Shown here piece by piece: positions 26,792 to 36,088 of a stretch of 64,000 nucleotides of DNA. Each line of letters opens with the position of its first letter. Position 1 is the first letter of the stretch. Origin of the DNA: Arcanobacterium haemolyticum (GTDB taxonomy: Bacteria; Actinomycetota; Actinomycetes; Actinomycetales; Actinomycetaceae); NCBI GenBank assembly GCA_021532125.1, contig JADYUX010000002.1:62001-126000 (forward strand), given 5' to 3'. A program made the translations under genes and the position numbers. Below the pieces are notes generated by a model that ran no database searches, had not been told where the DNA came from, and worked only from the letters and a program-made list of their open reading frames with translations.

Positions 26792-29700
26792 GTGGGCTCT
26801 CAAGGACTGTATCGCGCAGATTTCGAGCACGATGCATGTGGCGTGGCATTCGTTGCCGATTTAGGGGGAGACGCTCGTCGCGACATCGTCGATTACGCCC
26901 TCACTGCCCTTGAGAATCTTGACCACCGTGGAGCTGTGGGCGCGGAAGAAAACACGGGCGACGGAGCTGGAATTCTCATCCAAGTGCCCGACGCGTTCTT
27001 GCGAGCAGTAGTCCCCTTTGACCTCCCGCCGGCAGGGTCGTACGCGGTCGGAACAGCATTTTTGCCGCAAGTCGGGGCACGAGCCGAAGCAGTTGCACGT
27101 ATTGAGGAGATTGCCCGCGAGGAAAACCTCAGCGTCCTTGGTTGGCGCACAGTCCCCGTCGATTCATCAATGATCGGACCGACTGCCCTCGCATGCATGC
27201 CGACGTTCCGTCAGATTTTCGTCGCCGATCCACGAGGAGCGCGCGGCTTTGATCTCGACCGAAAGGTCTACAGGCTACGCAAACGCGCGGAGCTCGCAGG
27301 AACCTATTTCGCATCGTTGAGCTCCCGCACGCTCTTGTATAAGGGAATGTTGACGACGAAGCAGTTGCAGCCGTTTTTCCTCGATTTGTCGGACCCGATG
27401 ATGGAGTCGGCGCTCGCTATCGTTCATTCGCGTTTTTCGACGAATACTTTCCCGTCGTGGCCGTTAGCGCAGCCATTCAGGATGGTCGCGCATAACGGCG
27501 AAATTAATACGGTCCGCGGCAACCGTAATTGGATGGCGGCACGTGAAGGCGAACTTGAATGTGCCGAACTGGGAGACATGAAGGATCTTCTTCCAGTGAA
27601 TCTGGCCGCCTCTGATTCTGCTAGTTTCGACGAGGTTCTTGAACTCCTCGTCCTCTCGGGCCGCTCGTTGCCTCATGCTGTGCGGATGATGATTCCGGAG
27701 GCATGGGAGCAGAATTCGTCGATGTCACCGAAGCTCCGCGCGTTCTATGAGTACCATGCGAATCTGATGGAGCCATGGGATGGTCCTGCATCGATGACGT
27801 TCACCGATGGTGTGCGTGTCGGGTCGGTTCTCGATCGTAATGGCCTGAGGCCGGGGCGTTTTTGGGTGACCGACGACGGCCTTGTTGTCCTCGCATCGGA
27901 GTCTGGTGTGCTGGACATTCCGGCTGAGCACGTGGTGCGTAAGGGGCGTTTGGAGCCGGGCAAGATGTTCCTCGTCGATACTCATTCCCATCGAATTATT
28001 GAGGACGAGGAGATTAAGCGAAAGCTGGCTGATTCTGCTCCGTACGGTGAGTGGCTTGCCGAAAACTCTGTGCGCTTGTCGGATCTTCCAGCGCGCGAGC
28101 ATGTGGATCATTCTCATACATCGGTGACGCGCCGCCAGCAGGTCTTTGGCTACACGAACGAGGAGATTCGCCTCCTCATTAAGCCTGCCGCTGTTTCGGG
28201 TGCTGAGGCTAAAGGATCGATGGGGTCTGATACGCCTATAGCGGTCCTTTCTGATCGTCCACGTTTAATTTTTGACTATTTCAGTCAGCAGTTTGCCCAG
28301 GTGACGAATCCTCCGCTCGATGCCATCCGCGAGGAGCTTGTCACGTCTCTTTCTTCGGCGGTTGGCCCCGAGCCAAATCTGTTGTCGGAGATTCCGGAAC
28401 ACGCTCGCAAACTCGTCGTCGACTTTCCAGTAATAACGAATGACGAGCTCGCAAAGATCCGAAATATCGGTCGATACCCGCTACAAGGGAAGGGCCTGTC
28501 TGCCACGACGATTTCGGGTCTGTATCGTGTCTCTGGTGGCGCGGCGTCTCTCCGTGCGCGCTTGTCGGAGATTTGCGACGAAGCAGATGCGGCGATAGCA
28601 GCGGGAGCGTCGTTCATCGTGTTATCCGATCGCGATTCGACGGCTGAACGTGGCCCGATCCCGTCGCTTCTTCTCACATCAGCCGTGCATCATCATCTCC
28701 TTCGCAGGCATACGCGCACGAAGGTCGCAATCTTCGTCGAGGCCGGAGACGTTCGCGAAGTTCATCATCTAGCACTGCTCGTCGGTTATGGTGCCACGGC
28801 GGTCAATCCGTATCTCGCCCTTGAGACGGCGGAAAACCTTGCGCGCTCGGGCGATATCTCAGTCTCTGCGGAGGAGGCTGCTGGTAATCTCATCCATGCG
28901 CTCGGGCACGGGCTCCTCAAAGTCATGTCCAAGATGGGTATTTCCACCGTCGCTTCGTACCGGGGAGCGCAAGTATTCCAGGCCATTGGCCTCTCCGAGG
29001 AACTCGTCGACGAATACTTTGCCGGAACCCCGTCGCCCCTAGGCGGGGCAGGGCTTGAGGTCATCGCCGACGAAGTGGCGCGCCGCCATGCAGTCGCGTA
29101 CCCACCCTTGGGTATCTCGCCTGCCCACCGCCGGTTGGAAACCGGAGGAGATTACCAGTGGCGCCGCGATGGTGAACGCCACCTCTTTGATCCCGAAACA
29201 GTCTTCTTACTTCAGCACTCCACTCGCACGCGTTCCTACGAGGAATTCCAGCGATACAGCACAAAAATTAACGATCAGGCCGAGCATCTCATGACGCTGA
29301 GGGGGCTTTTCCGCTTGAAGACGGGCGAGCTTGATCCCATACCCGTCGACGAGGTCGAACCCGTGGAATCGATCATGACCCGTTTCTCTACGGGCGCCAT
29401 GTCGTACGGGTCAATCTCGCAAGAAGCTCACGAGACCCTCGCAATCGCCATGAATCAGATCGGCGCAAAGTCCAACACCGGCGAAGGGGGAGAGCTACCT
29501 GAGCGACTGAGGGATCCTCGTCGTCGTAGCTCAATTAAACAGGTCGCCTCCGGTCGGTTCGGCGTGACGAGCGAATACCTTGTCAACGCCGACGACATCC
29601 AAATCAAAATGGCGCAGGGTGCCAAGCCGGGGGAGGGAGGCCAACTTCCGGCAGCCAAAGTGTATCCCTGGGTTGCTCAGGTTCGTCATTCGACCCCTGG

Positions 29701-31303
29701 CGTTGAGTTGATCTCACCACCGCCACACCACGACATTTACTCGATCGAAGATCTGGCACAGCTTATCCATGACCTCAAGAACGCCAACGACGAGGCCCGA
29801 ATCCACGTCAAGCTCGTCTCCGAAGTCGGGGTAGGAACGGTCGCGGCCGGCGTTGCGAAGGCACACGCGGATGTCGTCCTCATCTCTGGCCACGATGGCG
29901 GAACCGGCGCGGCCCCACTCACGTCCATCAAGCACGCGGGAGCTCCGTGGGAGCTGGGATTGGCCGAAACGCAGCAAACGCTTGTGCTCAACAACCTGCG
30001 CGACAGAATCGTCGTCCAAGCAGATGGACAGCTCAAGACCGGCCGCGATGTCGTCGTCGCCGCGCTGCTCGGAGCCGAAGAATTTGGCTTCGCAACGGCA
30101 CCCCTCGTCGTGTCGGGCTGTGTCATGATGCGCGTCTGCCATAAGGACACGTGCCCGGTTGGGGTGGCCACCCAGAACCCCGAACTGCGAAACCGATTTT
30201 CCGGCAAACCCGAATACGTTGTGACGTTCTTCGAATACATCGCCCGAGAAGTACGAGAGATCCTCGCGTCGCTCGGACTCCATTCCATTGAGGAAGCCGT
30301 CGGAAGGGTCGAACTACTCGACACGCGCGAAGCTATCCGCCACTGGAAGGCCGAAGGCCTCGACCTTAGCCCAATCCTCGCCGCAGTTGAGGCACCAGCC
30401 GGATCGACACTGTATCAAAGTGTTGGGCAAGATCACGGACTCGACCACGCACTTGACGTCACGCTCATGGAGAGCTGCCAAAGCGCACTCGACCGCGGCG
30501 AGCCAGTAGCGCTCGATCTTCCCATCCACAATGTCAATCGAACTGTCGGAACGATGCTCGGAAGCGCGATCACGCGCCGTTACGGGGGAGAGGGACTACC
30601 CGACGGCACCATTGACATCACGCTACGAGGATCGGCAGGCCAATCATTTGGAGCAGTGCTGCCACGAGGCATCACACTGCGGCTTGTCGGAGACGCCAAC
30701 GATTACGTCGGTAAGTCTCTCTCAGGCGGACGCATCACCGTACGCCCCGATCAGCTCTCCAACTTTGCCGCGGAGGACAACGTCATTGCGGGAAACGTCA
30801 TCGGATACGGAGCCACCTCAGGAGAAATCTTCCTCCGAGGCCTCGTCGGTGAACGATTCGGCGTACGCAACTCAGGGGCAACGCTCATTGCAGAGGGGGC
30901 AGGAGACCACTGCGCCGAGTACATGACAGGCGGCACGATCGTCGTCCTCGGAAAAACCGGACGGAATTTTGGAGCCGGCATGTCTGGCGGAACGGCGTAC
31001 ATCCTCGACCTCGACAACGACATGCTAAATCCTGACGCACGAAAAACCGGCGCATTCATCCTCAGCACCCCGGATGCCGACGACATCACCTACCTTCGTC
31101 GGCTCCTTCAACGCCATGTCGATTACACAGGATCGACAATCGCCAGCCAGATTCTCCAGACAGAAGGGTTCGCGAGAATCACCAAGATCGTCCCACGCGC
31201 ATATTCACGCATGAACGAAGCACTAGCTCACGCCGAAGCCAACGGCCTCGACATCACCGACCCCCACGTCTGGGCAACAATTTTGGAGGCAACCCGTGGC
31301 TGA
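26792..31303 (+). CDS. gltB: Glutamate synthase (NADPH) large chain GltB
   Basis: A 1503-residue subunit making two glutamates from 2-oxoglutarate and glutamine. The class-II glutaminase domain has its nucleophile Cys in [11 protein letters not shown] near residue 15, exposed after removal of a short propeptide. The central domain, the FMN/synthase domain ([37 protein letters not shown]) and a 3Fe-4S cluster site ([15 protein letters not shown]) follow, then a C-terminal beta-helix of GxxGxxxG repeats. GAGGAGG lies 4 bases before the GTG start. It overlaps gltD by 8 bases. Length matches actinobacterial GltB. Confidence 0.97.
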   Translation: MGSQGLYRADFEHDACGVAFVADLGGDARRDIVDYALTALENLDHRGAVGAEENTGDGAGILIQVPDAFLRAVVPFDLPPAGSYAVGTAFLPQVGARAEAVARIEEIAREENLSVLGWRTVPVDSSMIGPTALACMPTFRQIFVADPRGARGFDLDRKVYRLRKRAELAGTYFASLSSRTLLYKGMLTTKQLQPFFLDLSDPMMESALAIVHSRFSTNTFPSWPLAQPFRMVAHNGEINTVRGNRNWMAAREGELECAELGDMKDLLPVNLAASDSASFDEVLELLVLSGRSLPHAVRMMIPEAWEQNSSMSPKLRAFYEYHANLMEPWDGPASMTFTDGVRVGSVLDRNGLRPGRFWVTDDGLVVLASESGVLDIPAEHVVRKGRLEPGKMFLVDTHSHRIIEDEEIKRKLADSAPYGEWLAENSVRLSDLPAREHVDHSHTSVTRRQQVFGYTNEEIRLLIKPAAVSGAEAKGSMGSDTPIAVLSDRPRLIFDYFSQQFAQVTNPPLDAIREELVTSLSSAVGPEPNLLSEIPEHARKLVVDFPVITNDELAKIRNIGRYPLQGKGLSATTISGLYRVSGGAASLRARLSEICDEADAAIAAGASFIVLSDRDSTAERGPIPSLLLTSAVHHHLLRRHTRTKVAIFVEAGDVREVHHLALLVGYGATAVNPYLALETAENLARSGDISVSAEEAAGNLIHALGHGLLKVMSKMGISTVASYRGAQVFQAIGLSEELVDEYFAGTPSPLGGAGLEVIADEVARRHAVAYPPLGISPAHRRLETGGDYQWRRDGERHLFDPETVFLLQHSTRTRSYEEFQRYSTKINDQAEHLMTLRGLFRLKTGELDPIPVDEVEPVESIMTRFSTGAMSYGSISQEAHETLAIAMNQIGAKSNTGEGGELPERLRDPRRRSSIKQVASGRFGVTSEYLVNADDIQIKMAQGAKPGEGGQLPAAKVYPWVAQVRHSTPGVELISPPPHHDIYSIEDLAQLIHDLKNANDEARIHVKLVSEVGVGTVAAGVAKAHADVVLISGHDGGTGAAPLTSIKHAGAPWELGLAETQQTLVLNNLRDRIVVQADGQLKTGRDVVVAALLGAEEFGFATAPLVVSGCVMMRVCHKDTCPVGVATQNPELRNRFSGKPEYVVTFFEYIAREVREILASLGLHSIEEAVGRVELLDTREAIRHWKAEGLDLSPILAAVEAPAGSTLYQSVGQDHGLDHALDVTLMESCQSALDRGEPVALDLPIHNVNRTVGTMLGSAITRRYGGEGLPDGTIDITLRGSAGQSFGAVLPRGITLRLVGDANDYVGKSLSGGRITVRPDQLSNFAAEDNVIAGNVIGYGATSGEIFLRGLVGERFGVRNSGATLIAEGAGDHCAEYMTGGTIVVLGKTGRNFGAGMSGGTAYILDLDNDMLNPDARKTGAFILSTPDADDITYLRRLLQRHVDYTGSTIASQILQTEGFARITKIVPRAYSRMNEALAHAEANGLDITDPHVWATILEATRG

Positions 31304-32768
31304 CCCGAAAGGCTTTCTCACCTACCCGCAGCGCGAACTGCCGGACAACAGGCCAGTTTCCGTGCGAATTCTCGACTGGAAAGAAATCCACGAGGCTCGC
31401 CAGGACAACTCCGCCATGCTCACGCGGCAAGCGTCGCGATGCATGGACTGCGGCATACCGTTCTGCCACTTCTCTTGCCCACTCGGAAACCTCATTCCCG
31501 AATGGAACGACCTCATGTGGCGCGGCGACCTCACCGAAGCGATCGAACGCCTCCACTCCACCAACAACTTCCCGGACTTCACAGGGAGACTGTGCCCAGC
31601 GCCCTGCGAATCAGGCTGCGTCCTCGGGATTAATCAGGAGCCCGTAACAATCAAAAATATCGAGCACACAATTATCGACGAAACATGGGACGCGGGACTC
31701 GTGACGCCACAAGTACCCGCCTACCTCACCGGAAAGACGGTAGCCGTCGTTGGATCAGGCCCAGCCGGACTCGCTGCGGCTCAGCAACTCACCCGCGCAG
31801 GGCATACCGTCGCCGTATACGACAAGAGCGACGAACCCGGCGGACTACTCCGCTATGGCATCCCTGAATTCAAGCTTGAGAAGTCGGTCCTAAATCGCCG
31901 ACTCGACCAGATGCGCGCCGAAGGAACCCGGTTCTACACCGGGAAAGCCATCGGAACTGATATCGATGCCGAAGAACTGCGCCAACGCTACGATGCTGTC
32001 ATCCTTGCCTTCGGCACACCTCATGGCCGCGACCTTGACGTTCCAGGACGACACCTCCAGGGCATCCATCAGGCCGTCGAATTCCTCACCTGCGCAACGA
32101 GGCGAATCCACGGCAAGCCAATCGACAATCTCATCGATGCCAAAGGAAAAGATGTCATCGTCATCGGAGGTGGTGACACGGGATCAGATTGCATCGGCAC
32201 CTCCATTCGTCAAGGCGCCGCATCCGTCACATCGCTCGAAATCATGCCCCAGCCACCCGTCGAAAGCCCCGACAATTGGCCGTGGCCCACCTTCCCTAAG
32301 CTCTACAAAGTCTCCACCTCCATGGAGGAAGGTGGAACAACGCTTTACTCAACCTCAACCGTCGAATTCGTCTCCGACGGGTCGACGGGAACCGACACCA
32401 TCTCACACGTCCGAATTACCGATGTCGAGCTACGTGACGGCACAATCACTCCGATCCCGGGGAGTGAACGCCTTCTTCCTGCCGGACTCGTTCTCCTCGC
32501 CATGGGATTCACCGGAGTGCCCAGCACAGGGATTGTCGACCAACTTGGCCTCGAGCTCGACTCGCGCTCGCGAATCGTTCGAAAAGATGACTTTTCAACG
32601 AATATCCCCGGTGTTTTTGTTGCGGGAGATGCCGGCCGTGGCCAGTCGCTCATCGTGTGGGCGATTGCTGAAGGCCGGGCGGCTGCCCGCACTGCCGACG
32701 AGTACCTAAGTGGTACGAGTGCACTTCCCTCGCCGATCAAGGCTCACGACACCGCGCTGACGCTCTAG
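31296..32768 (+). CDS. gltD: Glutamate synthase small chain GltD
   Basis: A 490-residue FAD/NADPH subunit that feeds electrons to GltB. N-terminal cysteines for two 4Fe-4S clusters lie in [19 protein letters not shown] and [12 protein letters not shown]. The FAD-binding [13 protein letters not shown], the NADPH-binding [13 protein letters not shown] and the C-terminal [17 protein letters not shown] are intact. The GTG start lies within the end of gltB, with TTGGAGG upstream, implying coupled synthesis. Confidence 0.97.
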   Translation: MADPKGFLTYPQRELPDNRPVSVRILDWKEIHEARQDNSAMLTRQASRCMDCGIPFCHFSCPLGNLIPEWNDLMWRGDLTEAIERLHSTNNFPDFTGRLCPAPCESGCVLGINQEPVTIKNIEHTIIDETWDAGLVTPQVPAYLTGKTVAVVGSGPAGLAAAQQLTRAGHTVAVYDKSDEPGGLLRYGIPEFKLEKSVLNRRLDQMRAEGTRFYTGKAIGTDIDAEELRQRYDAVILAFGTPHGRDLDVPGRHLQGIHQAVEFLTCATRRIHGKPIDNLIDAKGKDVIVIGGGDTGSDCIGTSIRQGAASVTSLEIMPQPPVESPDNWPWPTFPKLYKVSTSMEEGGTTLYSTSTVEFVSDGSTGTDTISHVRITDVELRDGTITPIPGSERLLPAGLVLLAMGFTGVPSTGIVDQLGLELDSRSRIVRKDDFSTNIPGVFVAGDAGRGQSLIVWAIAEGRAAARTADEYLSGTSALPSPIKAHDTALTL

Positions 32769-32973
32769 GCGTCGCTGATTCTCGAAGCTAGCCTGCCCAG
32801 GAGGGGAAACCGAGGCTTGCCAGGATGCGCCACTGGGCCGCTTCGATTGCTCAGCGAGGCTCGTCCGGTATGCGTGGCACTCGGGCACAAGGGACGCATG
32901 GAGTGTAGGCAACTGTGGCCAGGTCGACTTAGCATGTGGCCGTCTTAACCCCCAGTCGCGTGGTCGCCTCAGG

Positions 32974-32979
32974 TAAAGT
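32974..32979 (+). promoter_or_regulatory. -10 element of a leaderless promoter (pyk)
   Basis: TAAAGT lies seven bases before ATG 32987, and no Shine-Dalgarno sequence is present. It falls inside the possible N-terminal extension that would begin at 32936, which argues against that longer start. Confidence 0.45.
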
Positions 32980-32986
32980 TGGATTC

Positions 32987-34414
32987 ATGCGTAGAGCGAA
33001 GATTGTGTGCACACTTGGTCCGGCAACCACCACCCAGGAACAGATTCTCGAACTGGCTCGTTCAGGAATGAACGTTGCCCGAATCAACGCTTCTCACGGC
33101 TCGCACGCCGAGCATGAAGAGCGCATTGAGCGTGTGCGCAAGGCTGCTGAAATTCTCGGCCGCCCGATCGCAGTCCTCGTCGATCTTCAGGGCCCGAAGA
33201 TTCGCCTCGGTACATTCGCGAAAGAACGCGTCCAGCTTAACGTTGGCGACGAATTTACGATCACAACAGAAGACGTGGAAGGCACGAAGGAACTGGTTGG
33301 TACCACGTTCAAGGGCCTTCCCGGTGATTGTCGAGTAGGCGACCGCATCCTCATTGACGACGGCAAGGTTGCTGTTCGAGTCACCGAGGTAGAGGGTCCC
33401 CGCGTCCACACAGTCGTTGAGGTTCCCGGACCTGTCTCGGATCACAAGGGTATGAACCTGCCGGGTGTCGCCGTATCCGTCCCTGCTCTCTCCGAGAAAG
33501 ATCGTATTGATCTTGAATGGGCACTGAACATTGGTGCCGACCTCATCGCACTTTCTTTCGTTCGTAGCCCCAAGGACATCGAGGATGTACACGAGGTTAT
33601 GGATCGCGTTGGCGTGCGGGTGCCCGTCATTGCCAAGATCGAGAAGCCACAGGCTGTCGAGAATCTTGAAGACATCATCCGGGTATTCGACGGCATCATG
33701 GTCGCCCGTGGTGATCTTGGTGTGGAAGTGCCACTCGAACAGGTGCCGATCGTCCAGAAACGAGCTATCGATATCGCTCGTAAGCGCGCCAAGCCTGTTA
33801 TCGTGGCAACTCAGGTTCTCGAATCGATGATCGAAAACCCGCGCCCAACCCGCGCTGAAGCTTCTGACTGCGCTAACGCCATTATCGATGGTGCGGATGC
33901 CGTCATGCTCTCTGGTGAGACTTCTGTTGGTCTCTACCCCTTCGAGTGCGTTCGTACGATGGCGAACATCATTGAGTATGCCGAAGAGCAGGGGATGGAG
34001 CAGATCCCCGTTCTTGGAAATCTTCACAAGACACGTAACGGCATGCTTACCCGTGCAGCCGTCGAGATCGGTGAACAGCTCGGCGTGCGCTATGCTGTCG
34101 TCTTCACCGAGACAGGCCAAACAGCACGGCGAGTCGCTCGTCTGCGCTCGCGTCTTCCGATCCTGTGCTTCACGCCAGATCGTAAAGTGAGGAACCAGCT
34201 CGCCCTCGTCTGGGGTGTGGAAACATTCACAGTTCCTCCCGTCAAACACACTGACGACATGATCGCTCAGATGGATCATCTGCTGCGAGAGATGGATTTG
34301 GCGGAAGATGGCGACCGCATCGTCGTCGTCGCCGGAATGCCTGCTGGCGTGCCCGGTTCGACTAACACCATTCGGGTGCATAAGATGGGTGAGACGCTTC
34401 AGCGCTTCGCCTAA
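32987..34414 (+). CDS. pyk: Pyruvate kinase
   Basis: A 475-residue glycolytic enzyme converting phosphoenolpyruvate and ADP to pyruvate and ATP. The N-terminus MRRAKIVCTLGPAT is canonical. RINASHGSHAEHEERI, VPVIAKIEKPQAVENL (catalytic Lys) and MVARGDLGVEVPLE carry the active site. The C-terminal regulatory domain ends in NTIRVHKMGE. In the N-terminal motif the usual R-x-N-F/A-S-H-G appears as RINASHGS. ATG 32987 fits both homology and the leaderless promoter. A terminator and a tRNA follow. Confidence 0.97.
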   Translation: MRRAKIVCTLGPATTTQEQILELARSGMNVARINASHGSHAEHEERIERVRKAAEILGRPIAVLVDLQGPKIRLGTFAKERVQLNVGDEFTITTEDVEGTKELVGTTFKGLPGDCRVGDRILIDDGKVAVRVTEVEGPRVHTVVEVPGPVSDHKGMNLPGVAVSVPALSEKDRIDLEWALNIGADLIALSFVRSPKDIEDVHEVMDRVGVRVPVIAKIEKPQAVENLEDIIRVFDGIMVARGDLGVEVPLEQVPIVQKRAIDIARKRAKPVIVATQVLESMIENPRPTRAEASDCANAIIDGADAVMLSGETSVGLYPFECVRTMANIIEYAEEQGMEQIPVLGNLHKTRNGMLTRAAVEIGEQLGVRYAVVFTETGQTARRVARLRSRLPILCFTPDRKVRNQLALVWGVETFTVPPVKHTDDMIAQMDHLLREMDLAEDGDRIVVVAGMPAGVPGSTNTIRVHKMGETLQRFA

Positions 34415-34419
34415 ACAGA

Positions 34420-34449
34420 TGGGCGATACGCTGGTGAGCGTATCGCCCA
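34420..34449 (+). terminator. Hairpin after pyk
   Basis: A perfect 13-bp stem (TGGGCGATACGCT at 34420-34432 with AGCGTATCGCCCA at 34437-34449) has a 4-base loop and starts 5 bp after the stop. It lies just before the tRNA gene. Confidence 0.75.
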
Positions 34450-34456
34450 ATACTGG

Positions 34457-34537
34457 GCTCCTGTGGTGGAATTGGTAGACACACCGCACTCAAAATGCGG
34501 CGCTTAACGGCGTGCGGGTTCGAGTCCCGCCGGGAGC
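34457..34537 (+). tRNA. tRNA-Leu, anticodon CAA
   Basis: The acceptor GCTCCTG pairs with CGGGAGC (one T-G pair), followed by discriminator A. The anticodon arm is a CCGCA/TGCGG stem with loop CTCAAAA, giving anticodon CAA for UUG codons. A class-II variable arm (CGCTTAACGGCG) and a GCGGGTTCGAGTCCCGC T-arm are present. No CCA is encoded. Confidence 0.95.
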
Positions 34538-34683
34538 ACGACAGGCCACTTGTGGCCTTGTGCACGACGATTATTCCCTGTGCGGAATTTGTCAATTTAG
34601 GTAATGAAATTTACCCCAAGATGCTCACCGAAAAGATACGATAGCAGTGTTGTGTCGCAACGTTGCTGATCGAAGGAGACGAG

Positions 34684-35310
34684 ATGGCAAACGAAGAAGC
34701 CGAGCAGCTAGACGGCCAGACGTCTAGCGGTGCTGGACTGCGAGCTCTCGTCGCGGAGGATGAGACGCTCATCCGTCTCGATATCGTCGAGACCCTTGAA
34801 GATGCAGGTTACGAAGTCGTTGGCCAGGCTGCTGATGGTGAGCAAGCCATCGCGCTCGCCGACGAACTCGAACCAGACCTCATCGTCATGGACGTCAAGA
34901 TGCCAGGAATGGACGGCATTACCGCAGCTAACAAGATTTTGCAGGAGCGCCGCTGTGCAATCGTCATGCTCACGGCATTCTCGCAAAGCGAGCTTGTTGA
35001 GCGTGCCCGCGATGCCGGTGCGATGGCTTACATTGTTAAGCCTTTTACGCCGTCTGACCTCATTCCCGCGGTCGATATCGCAGTTTCCAGAAGCCAGGAG
35101 CTCGCCGCTCTCGAAGGGGAGGTAGCAAACCTCACCGAGCAGTTCGAGACGCGCAAGCGCGTTGAACGCGCTAAAGGCCTGCTGGAAGCCCAAATGGGTC
35201 TTACCGAACCCGAGGCTTTCCGCTGGATACAAAAGACATCGATGGATCGTCGATTGACGATGCGTCAGGTTGCAGATGCCGTTATCGAGCAGGTCGGCCA
35301 AAAAGACTGA
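34684..35310 (+). CDS. pdtaR: ANTAR-domain response regulator (PdtaR-like)
   Basis: A 208-residue two-component regulator that acts on RNA. The receiver domain (about 19-135) has acidic residues in VAEDETLIR, the phosphorylatable Asp in LIVMDVKMPGMDG and the conserved Lys in YIVKPFTPSDL. A coiled linker leads to a C-terminal ANTAR domain (ERAKGLLEAQMGLTEPEAFRW ... TMRQVADAVI). In mycobacteria PdtaR works with the kinase PdtaS by antitermination; no kinase partner is adjacent here. GAAGGAG lies 7 bases before the ATG. Linkage to pyk is usual in actinobacteria. Confidence 0.93.
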   Translation: MANEEAEQLDGQTSSGAGLRALVAEDETLIRLDIVETLEDAGYEVVGQAADGEQAIALADELEPDLIVMDVKMPGMDGITAANKILQERRCAIVMLTAFSQSELVERARDAGAMAYIVKPFTPSDLIPAVDIAVSRSQELAALEGEVANLTEQFETRKRVERAKGLLEAQMGLTEPEAFRWIQKTSMDRRLTMRQVADAVIEQVGQKD

Positions 35311-35322
35311 GAAGCTCAACAT

Positions 35323-35364
35323 AAAAAGGGTGGGAGCGCGACTCGTCGTACTCCCACCCTTTTT
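35323..35364. terminator. Bidirectional terminator between pdtaR and the thioesterase gene
   Basis: A 14-bp stem (AAAAAGGGTGGGAG at 35323-35336 with CTCCCACCCTTTTT at 35351-35364) has A- and T-runs on its two sides. It lies between convergent genes and should serve both. Confidence 0.85.
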
Positions 35365-35395
35365 ATTTTTTACGATCTTATATACAAGTAAGCTT

Positions 35396-35785
35396 TTATT
35401 TTCCGTGATTTTCTGACACGAAAACAACGGTCATTCGGCCCACTGCGTTAAGGTTGCCCTCGTCGTCGCGTACTTCAACCTGGCTGCATAGGCTCGTGCG
35501 ACCAATATGGAGCGGTACTGCTGTAGCAGTGACATTCCCGGACGTCACCGAGCGCAACTGAGAGACAGAAAGCTCGGTGCCGACAGCAACACGGCCCTCC
35601 GGAGCATGGAACATTCCGAGAATCGAGGCGGTGTGCTCAACAAGAACACCATTAGCGCCACCGTGAAGCAGACCGAAAATCTGACGATTTCCTTCAACCG
35701 GAATAGACATCACGACAGATTCTTTGTCCGCGCGAATCATGCGGGCATTCATCGATCGTGCGAGTTCACCTAAGAGTTCTTTCAT
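35396..35785 (-). CDS. Hotdog-fold thioesterase (PaaI/YdiI type)
   Basis: A 129-residue protein. Its signature is LLHGGANGVLVEHTASILG, matching the catalytic region of PaaI-like acyl-CoA thioesterases (the HGG loop and a downstream Glu). A second half, LHIGRTSLCSQVEVRDDEG and GRMTVVFVSENH, completes the hotdog fold. It probably hydrolyses aromatic or short acyl-CoA thioesters in the cytoplasm; the substrate is unknown. The start at 35785 is set by TAGCAT-N7-ATG. A longer frame to 35911 encodes Cys/Arg-rich residues that do not look like protein. Confidence 0.88.
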   Translation of the reverse strand: MKELLGELARSMNARMIRADKESVVMSIPVEGNRQIFGLLHGGANGVLVEHTASILGMFHAPEGRVAVGTELSVSQLRSVTSGNVTATAVPLHIGRTSLCSQVEVRDDEGNLNAVGRMTVVFVSENHGK

Positions 35786-35792
35786 ACTTTCG

Positions 35793-35798
35793 ATGCTA
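35793..35798 (-). promoter_or_regulatory. -10 element of a leaderless promoter (thioesterase)
   Basis: On the minus strand TAGCAT lies seven bases before ATG 35785, without a Shine-Dalgarno sequence. Confidence 0.5.
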
Positions 35799-35943
35799 CA
35801 GCTAATACAGCGACGATATGTAGGGGATAAGCCGCAGCGAATCCTTTTTGACGATGGAGCTCGTCCACTACCCACTATGCGACAACGCAAGCATGAAAGA
35901 AGAGAAGGCAATGCTCGTCGTCGTGAAAGAACTCGCCTTACGT

Positions 35944-35957
35944 TTTTGTCGACAAAA
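35944..35957. promoter_or_regulatory. 14-bp perfect palindrome in the thioesterase-polA spacer
   Basis: TTTTGTCGACAAAA is perfectly self-complementary. It sits in the 300-bp spacer between the divergent thioesterase and polA genes, which otherwise holds no supported gene. It could be an operator or chance. Confidence 0.3.
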
Positions 35958-36076
35958 GAAGCCCAATTTAACCGAAAGAAATAACCACGTCGTGACGACG
36001 AGGCACGCCGCGACCCGAGCCGATCTGAACAAGATATTCAGCCTCACGAGCATAGGGGGAGGCCATCTCGATCGGC

Positions 36077-36082
36077 TAGGCT
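36077..36082 (+). promoter_or_regulatory. -10 element of a leaderless promoter (polA)
   Basis: TAGGCT lies six bases before the GTG start at 36089, with no ribosome binding site. No good -35 hexamer is visible. Confidence 0.45.
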
Positions 36083-36088
36083 TGAGCT

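Noticed and set aside
33062-34489. 475-codon minus-strand frame opposite pyk
   Set aside because: Its translation has no domain pattern, and it runs into the tRNA gene. Pyruvate kinase on the plus strand is certain.
35786-36088. Short frames in the thioesterase-polA spacer as small genes
   Set aside because: Several overlapping frames on both strands are possible, but none has a ribosome binding site or promoter fit, and the encoded peptides are low-information.
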